Positions 1-5,984 of a stretch of 6,605 nt of DNA are shown piece by piece. The notes below the pieces were generated by a model. That model did not search any database. It was not told the origin of the DNA and saw only the letters and a program-made list of their open reading frames with translations. The position numbers were made by a program, and so were the translations under genes. The stretch's first letter is position 1; each line of letters opens with the position of its first letter. The stretch comes from an uncultured Erysipelotrichaceae bacterium (GTDB lineage: Bacteria > Bacillota_I > Bacilli_A > RF39 > UBA660), in the NCBI GenBank assembly GCA_902766875.1, contig CACXFI010000066.1, positions 1 to 6,605 on the forward strand, written 5' to 3'.

Positions 1-744
1 AATATACTCTATTCTATTAGATAAAGAATCTAATAAATCATCAAAATCAGAAGATATATCTTTAATTTCATATTCTCCAACTTCATCAAAAGTATCTATA
101 CTATTTTCTTCTATATCACTATAACTAATTTCTTCATTATTTTGAATTTGTCTCTCATTATATATAAGTTGATACTCTACCCATAACTGTTTCAAAGTCG
201 ATAATTTAGATTTAAGTAGCATACCCATCTCATTATAATAATTAACAAACAAAGTATCTGGAACATCTTTATCAACTGGTCTAATATCCTTAATATCTTC
301 AGCTAAAGATTTTAGTCTATTTCTATATTCTCTATTATCTCTAGACTTATCTTCAACATCATCTATATCATTACTACTATCAATAACATTATTACCATTA
401 TATGGATTTTCAAATATATTTCTAGGTATTTCTAATTTTTTATTAAATGCTAATTTATCCTTCTTAATTTCTTCTAACTCCAAGCTATATTTAAATAAGT
501 CTTTGATAATCCTCTTTACATAAGATAATTCCTCTTCAACAATTATACTAACCAAATAACAACTATCTTCCTCTTTTAATTTTCCAAAATAAACTATATT
601 TGAATCATCATCCATAAAATTGTCATCTTTAGCATATACTATATACTTACTATCATAATTATCAACATAGAAAGCACATAAAGGATAAATATTCCCAATA
701 ATGTTAGTACCTCTAATTAATTTTATCTTTCTATCCAATCCCAT
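1..744 (-). CDS. Hypothetical acidic protein, 3'-truncated by window edge; N-terminus possibly DUF1292-like
   Basis: This minus-strand frame is open for 248 codons, from an ATG at 744 to base 1, with no stop, so the C-terminus lies outside the window. The start is well supported: AGGTGAT sits just upstream, and only 16 bases separate it from the yutD stop, so the two are almost certainly co-transcribed. Residues 1-80 look like a small alpha/beta domain (KYIVYAKDD at 33-41, then IVYFGKL, then a helix VEEELSYVKRIIKDLF). That order, strand-strand-strand then a short helix with acidic turns, resembles DUF1292 (YrzB-like) proteins, but this is pattern resemblance only. Residues 85-248 are highly charged, rich in Asp, Glu and Asn, probably helical or disordered, with no membrane segment and no cysteine cluster. 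I do not recognise the full-length protein and assign no function. It ends an operon of a tail-anchored protein, YutD and itself. Confidence 0.85.
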   Translation of the reverse strand, partial: MGLDRKIKLIRGTNIIGNIYPLCAFYVDNYDSKYIVYAKDDNFMDDDSNIVYFGKLKEEDSCYLVSIIVEEELSYVKRIIKDLFKYSLELEEIKKDKLAFNKKLEIPRNIFENPYNGNNVIDSSNDIDDVEDKSRDNREYRNRLKSLAEDIKDIRPVDKDVPDTLFVNYYNEMGMLLKSKLSTLKQLWVEYQLIYNERQIQNNEEISYSDIEENSIDTFDEVGEYEIKDISSDFDDLLDSLSNRIEYI

Positions 745-760
745 TTTATCACCTACTAAT

Positions 761-1036
761 TTATTTAATTACTTTTTCTAAAACAAAATATTTACAATCA
801 GGAGCACAAAATTCTTTTAAATAATTATCTAAATTTATAATATTATTTAACCCCTTAACCTTCTTATTTTTTTCACTATAAAAACCTTTTAATCTAAGTT
901 TATTATAAGCTATATCACCAACTATATAATCATAATCACTATAATAATCAGTAACCTTATCTTTAACATCTTCAATATCAAAAGCATCTCTATAATTCTT
1001 AATTAATTTATAATCTTGATTATTAATATTAAACAT
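761..1036 (-). CDS. yutD: YutD family protein (DUF1027)
   Basis: A 91-residue protein matching YutD, a small Bacilli protein whose biochemical role is, to my knowledge, not established. What shows it: the block DYIVGDIAYNKLRLKGFYS near residues 36-54 corresponds to the YutD signature (YDYIVGD..Y.QLRL.GF), and the end EFCAPDCKYFVLEK corresponds to the conserved E.C..GCAYFVL.K segment with its two cysteines. Length is close to the usual size. I chose the ATG at 1036 over the ATG at 1048 because GGGGGA (1041-1046) lies at a workable distance before 1036, the ATG at 1048 has no ribosome-binding site, and the homologous N-terminus (MFNINNQDYKLI) begins there. It lies 15 bases after the tail-anchored gene and 16 before the next gene, as the middle member of an operon. 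There is no signal peptide; it should be cytoplasmic. Confidence 0.92.
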   Translation of the reverse strand: MFNINNQDYKLIKNYRDAFDIEDVKDKVTDYYSDYDYIVGDIAYNKLRLKGFYSEKNKKVKGLNNIINLDNYLKEFCAPDCKYFVLEKVIK

Positions 1037-1051
1037 AATATCCCCCATTCA

Positions 1052-1963
1052 TTAATTAAATCCATAATTAGTTATAAAATAAAATATAGCAAAACAGCAA
1101 GCAACTATGAATATAAATAATAATATTATTTTAAACACTACCCCACCTTTAGACTCATCATCATCGTCATCATCATCTTCAAAATCTTTATTAGAAAATT
1201 TATAAAAATCTGTATAAAACGATGTATCTTTTTCAACTTCTTCTTTTCTTTCTTCTTCAACATTCCCTTTAATAATATTTATATCACTATCATCATTATT
1301 TTCTACAACAGTATCAACTTTTTCTTCTATTACATCTTCATATATCTTATCAAAAGCAGGTTCACTAACAGGCTTTGTGACCCCAGTATCCCCATTAGGC
1401 TTCAAATCAGACAATATATCTAATGATAAAGATGCAGTATTAAACTCTTTACTATCTTCTGGTATTATTTGTTCAATTACAGGATTATCAGATATTTTCT
1501 TTGTTTGATATTTAAGCTCCCTAGTTTGTAATAACTCATCTTCCGTATTTACATTATCTTCCTCTACATCTTCATAACTAATAGGTTCGCTACTATCTCC
1601 CAAAGTCTCTAAAATTTTATAGTTACTACTATCATAATGCTTATTATCTTTTAATTTATTATTTTCACTTTTAGCATGTTCTAAGAGCTTATTTATATCA
1701 TATATCTTATTAGCATCAGGCTTATCATTAGTATAATTGGTCTCATTATCATTATTTCTAACTTTATCTACACTATTCTTTTCACCACGCATTAATTTCC
1801 TTAATTCAGGCATATCTATTTCATTAGTATTATCAGGAATAGGTAAATTTTCTAAATTATCATAATTACTATATACTTCCTTATACAATTTGGCATTTTT
1901 ACTACTTCTTTGCATATTAGGATTTACTTCTTCACGATAATATTTATCCATTCTACTTTCCAT
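1052..1963 (-). CDS. Acidic tail-anchored membrane protein of unknown function
   Basis: A 303-residue protein that I do not recognise. Residues 1-60 look the most constrained (MDKYYREEV at 5-13, SSKNAKLYKEVYSNYD, then NEIDMPELRKLM). Residues 60-260 are a long, strongly acidic linker rich in Asn and Ser that is probably disordered. A run of seven aspartates (263-269), encoded by a GAT-type trinucleotide repeat near 1155-1180, precedes KGG. A single hydrophobic segment (about 275-297) ends only six residues from the C-terminus. With no N-terminal signal, the likely topology is tail-anchored with the bulk in the cytoplasm. The start at 1963 has AAAGGA ten bases upstream; the ATG four codons later has no good site. 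It is first in the operon with yutD, behind a promoter at about 1994-2022. A membrane-tethered adaptor or scaffold is conceivable, but nothing in the sequence establishes it. Confidence 0.85.
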   Translation of the reverse strand: MESRMDKYYREEVNPNMQRSSKNAKLYKEVYSNYDNLENLPIPDNTNEIDMPELRKLMRGEKNSVDKVRNNDNETNYTNDKPDANKIYDINKLLEHAKSENNKLKDNKHYDSSNYKILETLGDSSEPISYEDVEEDNVNTEDELLQTRELKYQTKKISDNPVIEQIIPEDSKEFNTASLSLDILSDLKPNGDTGVTKPVSEPAFDKIYEDVIEEKVDTVVENNDDSDINIIKGNVEEERKEEVEKDTSFYTDFYKFSNKDFEDDDDDDDESKGGVVFKIILLFIFIVACCFAIFYFITNYGFN

Positions 1964-1993
1964 AATACCAACATCCTTTACCTTTTTATTACC

Positions 1994-2022
1994 TACATAA
2001 TCATAATACCATATTTTTTCAA
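1994..2022 (-). promoter_or_regulatory. Sigma-A-type promoter of the tail-anchored protein/yutD operon
   Basis: On the minus strand, TTGAAA (2022-2017) is followed after 17 bases by TATGTA (1999-1994). TTATGT, one base earlier and preceded by TGA, is an alternative extended -10. The predicted start near 1987 gives a leader of about 24 bases before the ATG at 1963. The -35 is close to consensus and the -10 is weak. It is divergent from the ferredoxin promoter, with 17 bases between the two -35 boxes. Confidence 0.5.
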
Positions 2023-2039
2023 TAAATAAAATATTTTTA

Positions 2040-2068
2040 TTGATTTTTTTATACTTTATTTATATAAT
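2040..2068 (+). promoter_or_regulatory. Sigma-A promoter of the ferredoxin gene
   Basis: TTGATT (2040-2045) and a perfect TATAAT (2063-2068) are separated by 17 bases, the optimal spacing. The predicted start near 2075 leaves about 20 bases of leader containing AGGAAG (2081-2086), eight bases before the ATG. The -10 box lies inside an 18-bp palindrome (2059-2076). Confidence 0.75.
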
Positions 2069-2076
2069 TATATAAA
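2059..2076 (+). repeat. 18-bp perfect palindrome over the ferredoxin -10 box and transcription start
   Basis: TTTATATAATTATATAAA reads the same on both strands. It covers the -10 hexamer and the predicted transcription start. The position is right for an operator of a dimeric repressor, but the sequence is all A and T in an AT-rich genome, so chance is a real alternative. Confidence 0.4.
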
Positions 2077-2094
2077 AGAAAGGAAGTAATAAAT

Positions 2095-2286
2095 ATGAAA
2101 GCTAGTGTTAATAAAGAAAGATGCATTGGATGTGGAGCATGTGTAGCATCAGTTCCAGAAGTATTTGATTTTGATGATGATGGTTTAACTAAAACTATCG
2201 TAGATAACATACCAGAAGAAAAGGAAGAAGAAACTAAAAATGCTGCTGATATGTGCCCAGGAAGTGCTATCACTATCGATGAATAA
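2095..2286 (+). CDS. fer: Ferredoxin, single [4Fe-4S] cluster
   Basis: A 63-residue low-potential electron carrier of the cytoplasm. The cluster ligands are visible: C10, C13 and C16 in CIGCGAC and C54 in MCPGSAI, the arrangement of monocluster ferredoxins such as Bacillus Fer. The conserved PEVFDF (21-26) follows the third cysteine as in that family. The protein is acidic (DFDDDG, EEKEEE), which is usual for partner docking. The start is the ATG at 2095, with AGGAAG eight bases upstream. It is a single-gene unit with its own near-consensus promoter and an intrinsic terminator 10 bases after the stop, as expected for a well-expressed housekeeping carrier. Its redox partner is not in this window. 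The family is secure; the specific pathway it serves cannot be read from the sequence. Confidence 0.96.
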   Translation: MKASVNKERCIGCGACVASVPEVFDFDDDGLTKTIVDNIPEEKEEETKNAADMCPGSAITIDE

Positions 2287-2290
2287 TTAC

Positions 2291-2323
2291 AAAAAAGACA
2301 GTAGAGGTACCTACTGTCTTTTT
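2291..2323. terminator. Bidirectional intrinsic terminator between ferredoxin and the GLUG gene
   Basis: GACAGTAG (2297-2304) pairs with CTACTGTC (2311-2318) around a six-base loop, AGGTAC. The stem is flanked by six A on the left and five T on the right, so it ends transcription in both directions. The minus-strand gene's TAG stop (2313-2311) is inside the stem, and its last codons supply one arm and the flanking run. Confidence 0.9.
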
Positions 2324-4653
2324 AATTCTTTCAAATACGGAAATCCATTATTTATATTACTATCTATATCCCATTTATTTTCTTCAGTATTTAACAAATT
2401 CAAAAATTCTTTACTTTTCATATAAGATTTAGTAAATATATTACTATCATTACTTATACCACTTCCTATAATATTATTAGCATTGCTAGATAAAGAATAT
2501 ACTATTACTTTACTAGTATCTAATAATCCTATACCACTACCTATATTAATATTAGAATTACTATCTATTTTACCAATAGAATAATCATACATAATATTAG
2601 AATTAGATACTTCACCTACTATTCCACCCATATTACCAGTATCTATATCATTAATATTTATCTTACCTATATTATAAGAATAATTAATACTAGAATTATC
2701 TAAAACACTACCTACTATACCACCTATATTACCAGTATTAATATTATTGCCTTTAATATTACCACTATTATAAACACTATTAACTAATCCTAAACTTTTT
2801 ATATATCCAGATATTCCTCCTACATATATATCCTTCTTATTACCTAATATATTTATATTTCCTTTGTTATAAGTATTTTTAACTATACTATTATTAGAAT
2901 TATATCCTGATATTCCTCCTAGATATCCACACTTACTAGATATAACACTATCGTTATAGCTAGAATCTATTTTACTATTATCATCTAAATATCCTGATAT
3001 TCCTCCTACATAATTATCTTTACTATCACTATTAGATATAATATTACTATTATTAGTACTATTACTTATATTACCAACTAAATATCCTGATATTCCTCCT
3101 AGATAATTATTATTATTACTATTTACTCTAACAATACCATAATTATTAGAATTATCTATATCATTATTAGATATACCTACTATTCCACCTAGATAATTAT
3201 TAGTACTACTATCATTTATATATTTATGTTCTTTATAATAACCATCTAGTATCATTCCATAATTATAATTATTATTTATCTTTTTATTAGAGTACCCTAC
3301 TATTCCTCCTAGATAATTATTAGTACTATTACCACTAACTATACCATAATTATAGTTACTATCACCATATCCATAGCCTATTATTCCACCTATATAATTA
3401 TTATCTTTAGATACTCCATATATATATCCATAATTATAATTATTATCTATACTCTTATCATTATTTGATCCTACTATTCCACCTGCATAAGTTTCATTAA
3501 CATTATCTACATTTATATACCCATAATTATAATTATTATTAATAGTACTATTATTAGATATCCCTACTATACCACCTACATATACTTTATCTAAATCACT
3601 AATACTATAATTTACTCTACTATAACAATTATTAATAGTACTATTATTAGATATCCCTACTACACTACCAATAGTATCTGTATTGTCAACAGAATAATCA
3701 CCATCTATAATAATATTTTTAATATCAGCATTTTCTATATATCCAAACAAACTATATCCATTTTTATATGGAATATTTTTAATATGATGATTATCCCCAT
3801 CAAAATTACCTCTAAATATATTATCTTTATTACCGATAGAATTAAATTCAACTATCTCCAAACATTTATCATTAAACTTATATTCATTATTTACTAAACA
3901 ATTATTGCTACTATAAGAAATAGCATTCTTAAAATCAATACTAGTATTAAGCTTAATATATTTATCTTTATAATCATTTCCATTATTTACACTATCACTA
4001 AAATATACTAAATCACCTGGTGAATTAATTAAATAAGGATCTTCTTTTGTCCCATTACCAGCTAATTTTCCTATATCGTCATTTTGATATAAATTTTCAG
4101 CATATCCAACAGTAACTAAATTAAGTCCTATATTTTTACCAATTTCACTATTAGGAGTCTCAATATCTAACCATACCCTAACTTCCATAGACATAGAATC
4201 TCCTGGTAATAACAAATAATTATTTAACATATCTTTAACATAAGTAATCTTATTATCTTCATCTACAATATTATTATAATAATTAAGACTATAAGGACTA
4301 TTATTATCTACTTGTACCTTTATATATTTAGAATTAATACCTTCACTATTATTAGGTAAAAATTGCACACTAAAAACATATGGCAAATTACCAGTATTCT
4401 TAATAGTAAAAGTTTTACTATTACCACTTTCAATACCAATATAATCCTCCATAGGAACACTATCAATAACAATACTACTTTGATTATCTTCACTACTAAC
4501 TTCCAAGTAGCTACTTCTAAATTCACTATCGTTATCCAAAATAATTTCTTTATTATAATTACTAATAGCCATAGTAGTTCCAGTAAGCGTCATAACAAGA
4601 ACTATTATAGACATGCTAAGATAAAAAATTCTTCTATTAACACTAACCTTCAC
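2311..4653 (-). CDS. Secreted/surface GLUG-repeat protein with N-terminal camelysin/TasA-like region
   Basis: A 780-residue exported protein, read from a GTG. Residues 2-31 are a basic n-region (NRR) and a hydrophobic core ending TTMA, a signal peptide or N-terminal anchor. Residues about 48-188 resemble the Ig-like fold of camelysin/TasA-type proteins (FTIKNTGNLPYVF; then LPGDSMSMEVRVWLD and a final VTVGYAEN strand). GTKEDPYLI (201-209) opens the entry segment typical of GLUG beta-helix proteins, with FRGNFDGDNHHIKNI and LFGYI after it. About 13 GLUG-like repeats follow (GGIVGISNN, GGISGYL and similar), starting near residues 329, 360, 391, 422, 449, 489, 519, 550, 579, 612, 644, 676 and 705. 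The end (MKSKEFLNLL...NNGFPYLKEL) is the usual cap. There is no LPXTG or C-terminal membrane segment. The predicted fold is a right-handed beta-solenoid; adhesion or matrix formation is inference. It is a single-gene unit with its own promoter. Confidence 0.93.
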   Translation of the reverse strand: MKVSVNRRIFYLSMSIIVLVMTLTGTTMAISNYNKEIILDNDSEFRSSYLEVSSEDNQSSIVIDSVPMEDYIGIESGNSKTFTIKNTGNLPYVFSVQFLPNNSEGINSKYIKVQVDNNSPYSLNYYNNIVDEDNKITYVKDMLNNYLLLPGDSMSMEVRVWLDIETPNSEIGKNIGLNLVTVGYAENLYQNDDIGKLAGNGTKEDPYLINSPGDLVYFSDSVNNGNDYKDKYIKLNTSIDFKNAISYSSNNCLVNNEYKFNDKCLEIVEFNSIGNKDNIFRGNFDGDNHHIKNIPYKNGYSLFGYIENADIKNIIIDGDYSVDNTDTIGSVVGISNNSTINNCYSRVNYSISDLDKVYVGGIVGISNNSTINNNYNYGYINVDNVNETYAGGIVGSNNDKSIDNNYNYGYIYGVSKDNNYIGGIIGYGYGDSNYNYGIVSGNSTNNYLGGIVGYSNKKINNNYNYGMILDGYYKEHKYINDSSTNNYLGGIVGISNNDIDNSNNYGIVRVNSNNNNYLGGISGYLVGNISNSTNNSNIISNSDSKDNYVGGISGYLDDNSKIDSSYNDSVISSKCGYLGGISGYNSNNSIVKNTYNKGNINILGNKKDIYVGGISGYIKSLGLVNSVYNSGNIKGNNINTGNIGGIVGSVLDNSSINYSYNIGKININDIDTGNMGGIVGEVSNSNIMYDYSIGKIDSNSNINIGSGIGLLDTSKVIVYSLSSNANNIIGSGISNDSNIFTKSYMKSKEFLNLLNTEENKWDIDSNINNGFPYLKELKRQ

Positions 4654-4659
4654 ACTATA

Positions 4660-4665
4660 CCTCCT
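4660..4665 (-). promoter_or_regulatory. AGGAGG ribosome-binding site that fixes a GTG start
   Basis: A perfect AGGAGG lies six bases before the GTG at 4653-4651. The only upstream in-frame ATG (4689-4687) falls inside the promoter's -10 box and so cannot be in the transcript. This shortens the protein by 12 residues and gives a normal signal-peptide n-region. Confidence 0.93.
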
Positions 4666-4684
4666 ATCATATACTATATATATT

Positions 4685-4713
4685 ATCATATCATATTTCC
4701 ATTATTTTAACAA
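4685..4713 (-). promoter_or_regulatory. Sigma-A promoter of the GLUG surface-protein gene
   Basis: TTGTTA (4713-4708), 17 bases, then TATGAT (4690-4685), with a TGA extension directly before the -10 box. The predicted start near 4678 gives a leader of about 25 bases containing the AGGAGG site. Confidence 0.72.
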
Positions 4714-4715
4714 TA

Positions 4716-4743
4716 GAATAATACACAAAATACTGAATACTAT
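4716..4743 (+). promoter_or_regulatory. Possible sporulation (sigma-E-like) promoter of the yutH-like gene
   Basis: GAATAAT (4716-4722) and AATACTAT (4736-4743), 13 bases apart, resemble the -35 and -10 elements of sigma-E promoters (-10 near CATACAAT). No convincing sigma-A pair with correct spacing is present upstream of this gene, unlike every other unit in the window. A start near 4750 would leave a leader of about ten bases. This is tentative because such motifs arise easily in AT-rich DNA. Confidence 0.3.
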
Positions 4744-4760
4744 AAAGTAGAGGGATAACC

Positions 4761-5672
4761 ATGAAAGATATTATATACCACTATTATAATTTGAAAATAA
4801 ACACTATAACCAAAAATAACAATAATTATTATTTTTATTATAACGATAATTTATACTACTTATATTTATATAATAATAACCTAAACATTATAAATAACAT
4901 ATATAAACTATCTTTATCTATAATACCAAATATAACACATAACATAATTATAAACAAAGACAATAGTATTATAACTACAATAGATAATAAACCATATATA
5001 TTATTAAAAATAAATACTAACATAAAAAATAAAATATCAATAAACGAATTAAATAATTTTAAAAAATTATATTACATACCAGATAATAAATTAATAAGAG
5101 GAAGTTGGAATATACTATGGAGTAACAAAATAGATTATATAGAAACCCAAATAAATGAAATTAAAACAAAATATCCCATACTAACTAATAGCATTGACTA
5201 TTTCATAGGATTAACAGAAAATGCTATTAGTTATTATCAAAACACCATTGATAATTACCAAATCCCAACTAACTACTCACTATCCCATAACAAAATAACA
5301 AATAACAATTTAAATTTTTATAATCCCTTAAATATAATTATTGATCATGAACCAAGAGACTTAGCAGAATATATAAAACTATCATTTTATTCGAATAACA
5401 AATCAATATCAAATGAAATATTATTCTATATAAAAAACAATAATTATAATAATTATGATATATGCATCCTAATATCTAGATTATTATATCCATCTATATA
5501 TTTAGATACTTATGATAACATAATTAATAACATAACGGATGAAAAACAAATATTACCTATTATTAATAATATAGATAACTATGAAACTTATTTAAAAAAC
5601 ATACTATCAATATTAGAAAAATATTATACATTCCCCAACATAGAATGGTTGCAACAAAATAAAAAAGAATAG
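4761..5672 (+). CDS. yutH: YutH-like spore coat protein, kinase-like (APH) fold, probable pseudokinase
   Basis: A 303-residue protein resembling the CotS/YutH family: spore-coat-associated proteins built on an aminoglycoside-phosphotransferase-like fold. Landmarks in order: an N-lobe of weak strands (1-85); WNILWSNKIDYIETQINE (116-133), matching the family's W..LW..RID..E segment; LSHNKI (174-179) at the catalytic-loop position, where His is kept but the catalytic Asp is replaced, suggesting no kinase activity; IIDHEPRDLAEYIK (193-206), the DH..RDLAEYIR signature; and FPNIEWL near the end. It is slightly shorter than B. subtilis YutH as I recall it. Composition is extreme: 58 Asn, 2 Gly, 2 Ala, no Val. 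The ATG at 4761 has GAGGG six bases upstream. It implies sporulation genes in this lineage, or a retained coat protein with another job. It could instead be another CotS-family member. Confidence 0.7.
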   Translation: MKDIIYHYYNLKINTITKNNNNYYFYYNDNLYYLYLYNNNLNIINNIYKLSLSIIPNITHNIIINKDNSIITTIDNKPYILLKINTNIKNKISINELNNFKKLYYIPDNKLIRGSWNILWSNKIDYIETQINEIKTKYPILTNSIDYFIGLTENAISYYQNTIDNYQIPTNYSLSHNKITNNNLNFYNPLNIIIDHEPRDLAEYIKLSFYSNNKSISNEILFYIKNNNYNNYDICILISRLLYPSIYLDTYDNIINNITDEKQILPIINNIDNYETYLKNILSILEKYYTFPNIEWLQQNKKE

Positions 5673-5690
5673 ATTACTCTATTCCTTCAT
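5661..5690 (-). terminator. Intrinsic terminator of the nfu gene, inside the yutH-like 3' end
   Basis: Read on the minus strand, GAATAG (5684-5679) pairs with CTATTC (5672-5667) around a six-base loop, and six T (5666-5661) follow. With G-U pairs the stem extends to about ten. The hairpin lies across both stop codons and its T run is read in the last codons of the opposing gene. The plus strand has no T run after the hairpin, so it acts in one direction only. Confidence 0.6.
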
Positions 5691-5922
5691 TAACAACTTT
5701 AATAACCTCAGGTATCTCTGATGTAAGAGCTAATTCTATCCCCTCACTCAAAGTATCATCAGCCATTGGGCAATCAGAACATGCACCAATTAAAGTAACA
5801 TAAACAACACCATTTTCGTATCTATTAAATAAAACATTACCACCATCATTCTCTAAATATGGTCTTATTTTATCCAAAACTCCAATTATTTTCTTTTCTA
5901 CATCATTATTCTCTTTTTCCAT
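5674..5922 (-). CDS. yutI: Nfu-type iron-sulfur cluster carrier (NifU C-terminal domain protein)
   Basis: An 82-residue cytoplasmic protein consisting of the NifU C-terminal (Nfu) domain alone. Nfu proteins hold a [4Fe-4S] cluster between two subunits and pass it to apo-proteins. The signature is complete: VLDKIRPYLENDGGNV (15-30), then VTLIGACSDCPMADDTL (42-58) with cluster cysteines C48 and C51 as CxxC, then an IPEV helix (70-73). It is somewhat shorter than B. subtilis YutI, through its N-terminus. The ATG at 5922 follows GGTGAT (5931-5926). It has its own strong promoter, so it is a single-gene unit, and it converges on the yutH-like gene with a single base between the stops. A cluster-receiving ferredoxin is encoded 3.4 kb away in the same window. 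Family assignment is secure; the symbol follows the Bacillus orthologue. Confidence 0.95.
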   Translation of the reverse strand: MEKENNDVEKKIIGVLDKIRPYLENDGGNVLFNRYENGVVYVTLIGACSDCPMADDTLSEGIELALTSEIPEVIKVVNEGIE

Positions 5923-5938
5923 AAAATCACCATTTAAT

Positions 5939-5967
5939 ATTATATATATTTATCAAACTTTTTTCAA
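5939..5967 (-). promoter_or_regulatory. Sigma-A promoter of nfu
   Basis: On the minus strand, TTGAAA (5967-5962), a 17-base spacer, then a perfect TATAAT (5944-5939). The predicted start near 5932 sits immediately before GGTGAT, so the leader is only about ten bases. Confidence 0.8.
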
Positions 5968-5984
5968 CATATACTTTGAAAAAA
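5959..5984. repeat. Inverted repeat formed by two head-to-head -35 boxes
   Basis: TTTTTTCAA (5959-5967) and TTGAAAAAA (5976-5984) are exact reverse complements separated by eight bases (CATATACT). Each arm contains the -35 box of one divergent promoter, nfu to the left and the S1 gene to the right. Confidence 0.65.

Noticed and set aside
1046..1048. ATG as start of YutD
   Set aside because: There is no Shine-Dalgarno site before it; its own G is part of the GGGGGA site serving the ATG at 1036, where the family's N-terminus begins.
2049..2273. Minus-strand open frame of 74 codons over the ferredoxin gene
   Set aside because: It lies opposite the ferredoxin coding sequence, has no binding site and no family resemblance; the cysteine motif clearly belongs to the plus strand.
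2240..2425. Plus-strand open frame across the ferredoxin end and the terminator
   Set aside because: It starts inside ferredoxin in another frame and reads through the intrinsic terminator into the antisense of the GLUG gene.
2800..3670. Regularly spaced short repeats resembling a CRISPR array
   Set aside because: The repeats are in frame, diverge in a codon-aware way, have irregular lengths between them and encode the GGI.G.. motif; they are protein repeats and no cas gene is present.
4687..4689. ATG as start of the GLUG protein
   Set aside because: It overlaps the -10 box, has no Shine-Dalgarno site and lies upstream of the predicted transcript.
4320..4710. Open frames at 4320-4526 (minus) and 4363-4710 (plus)
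   Set aside because: Both are shadows of the GLUG gene's N-terminal part; they have biased hydrophobic or Thr/Asn/Ile composition, and the plus frame runs over the promoter region.
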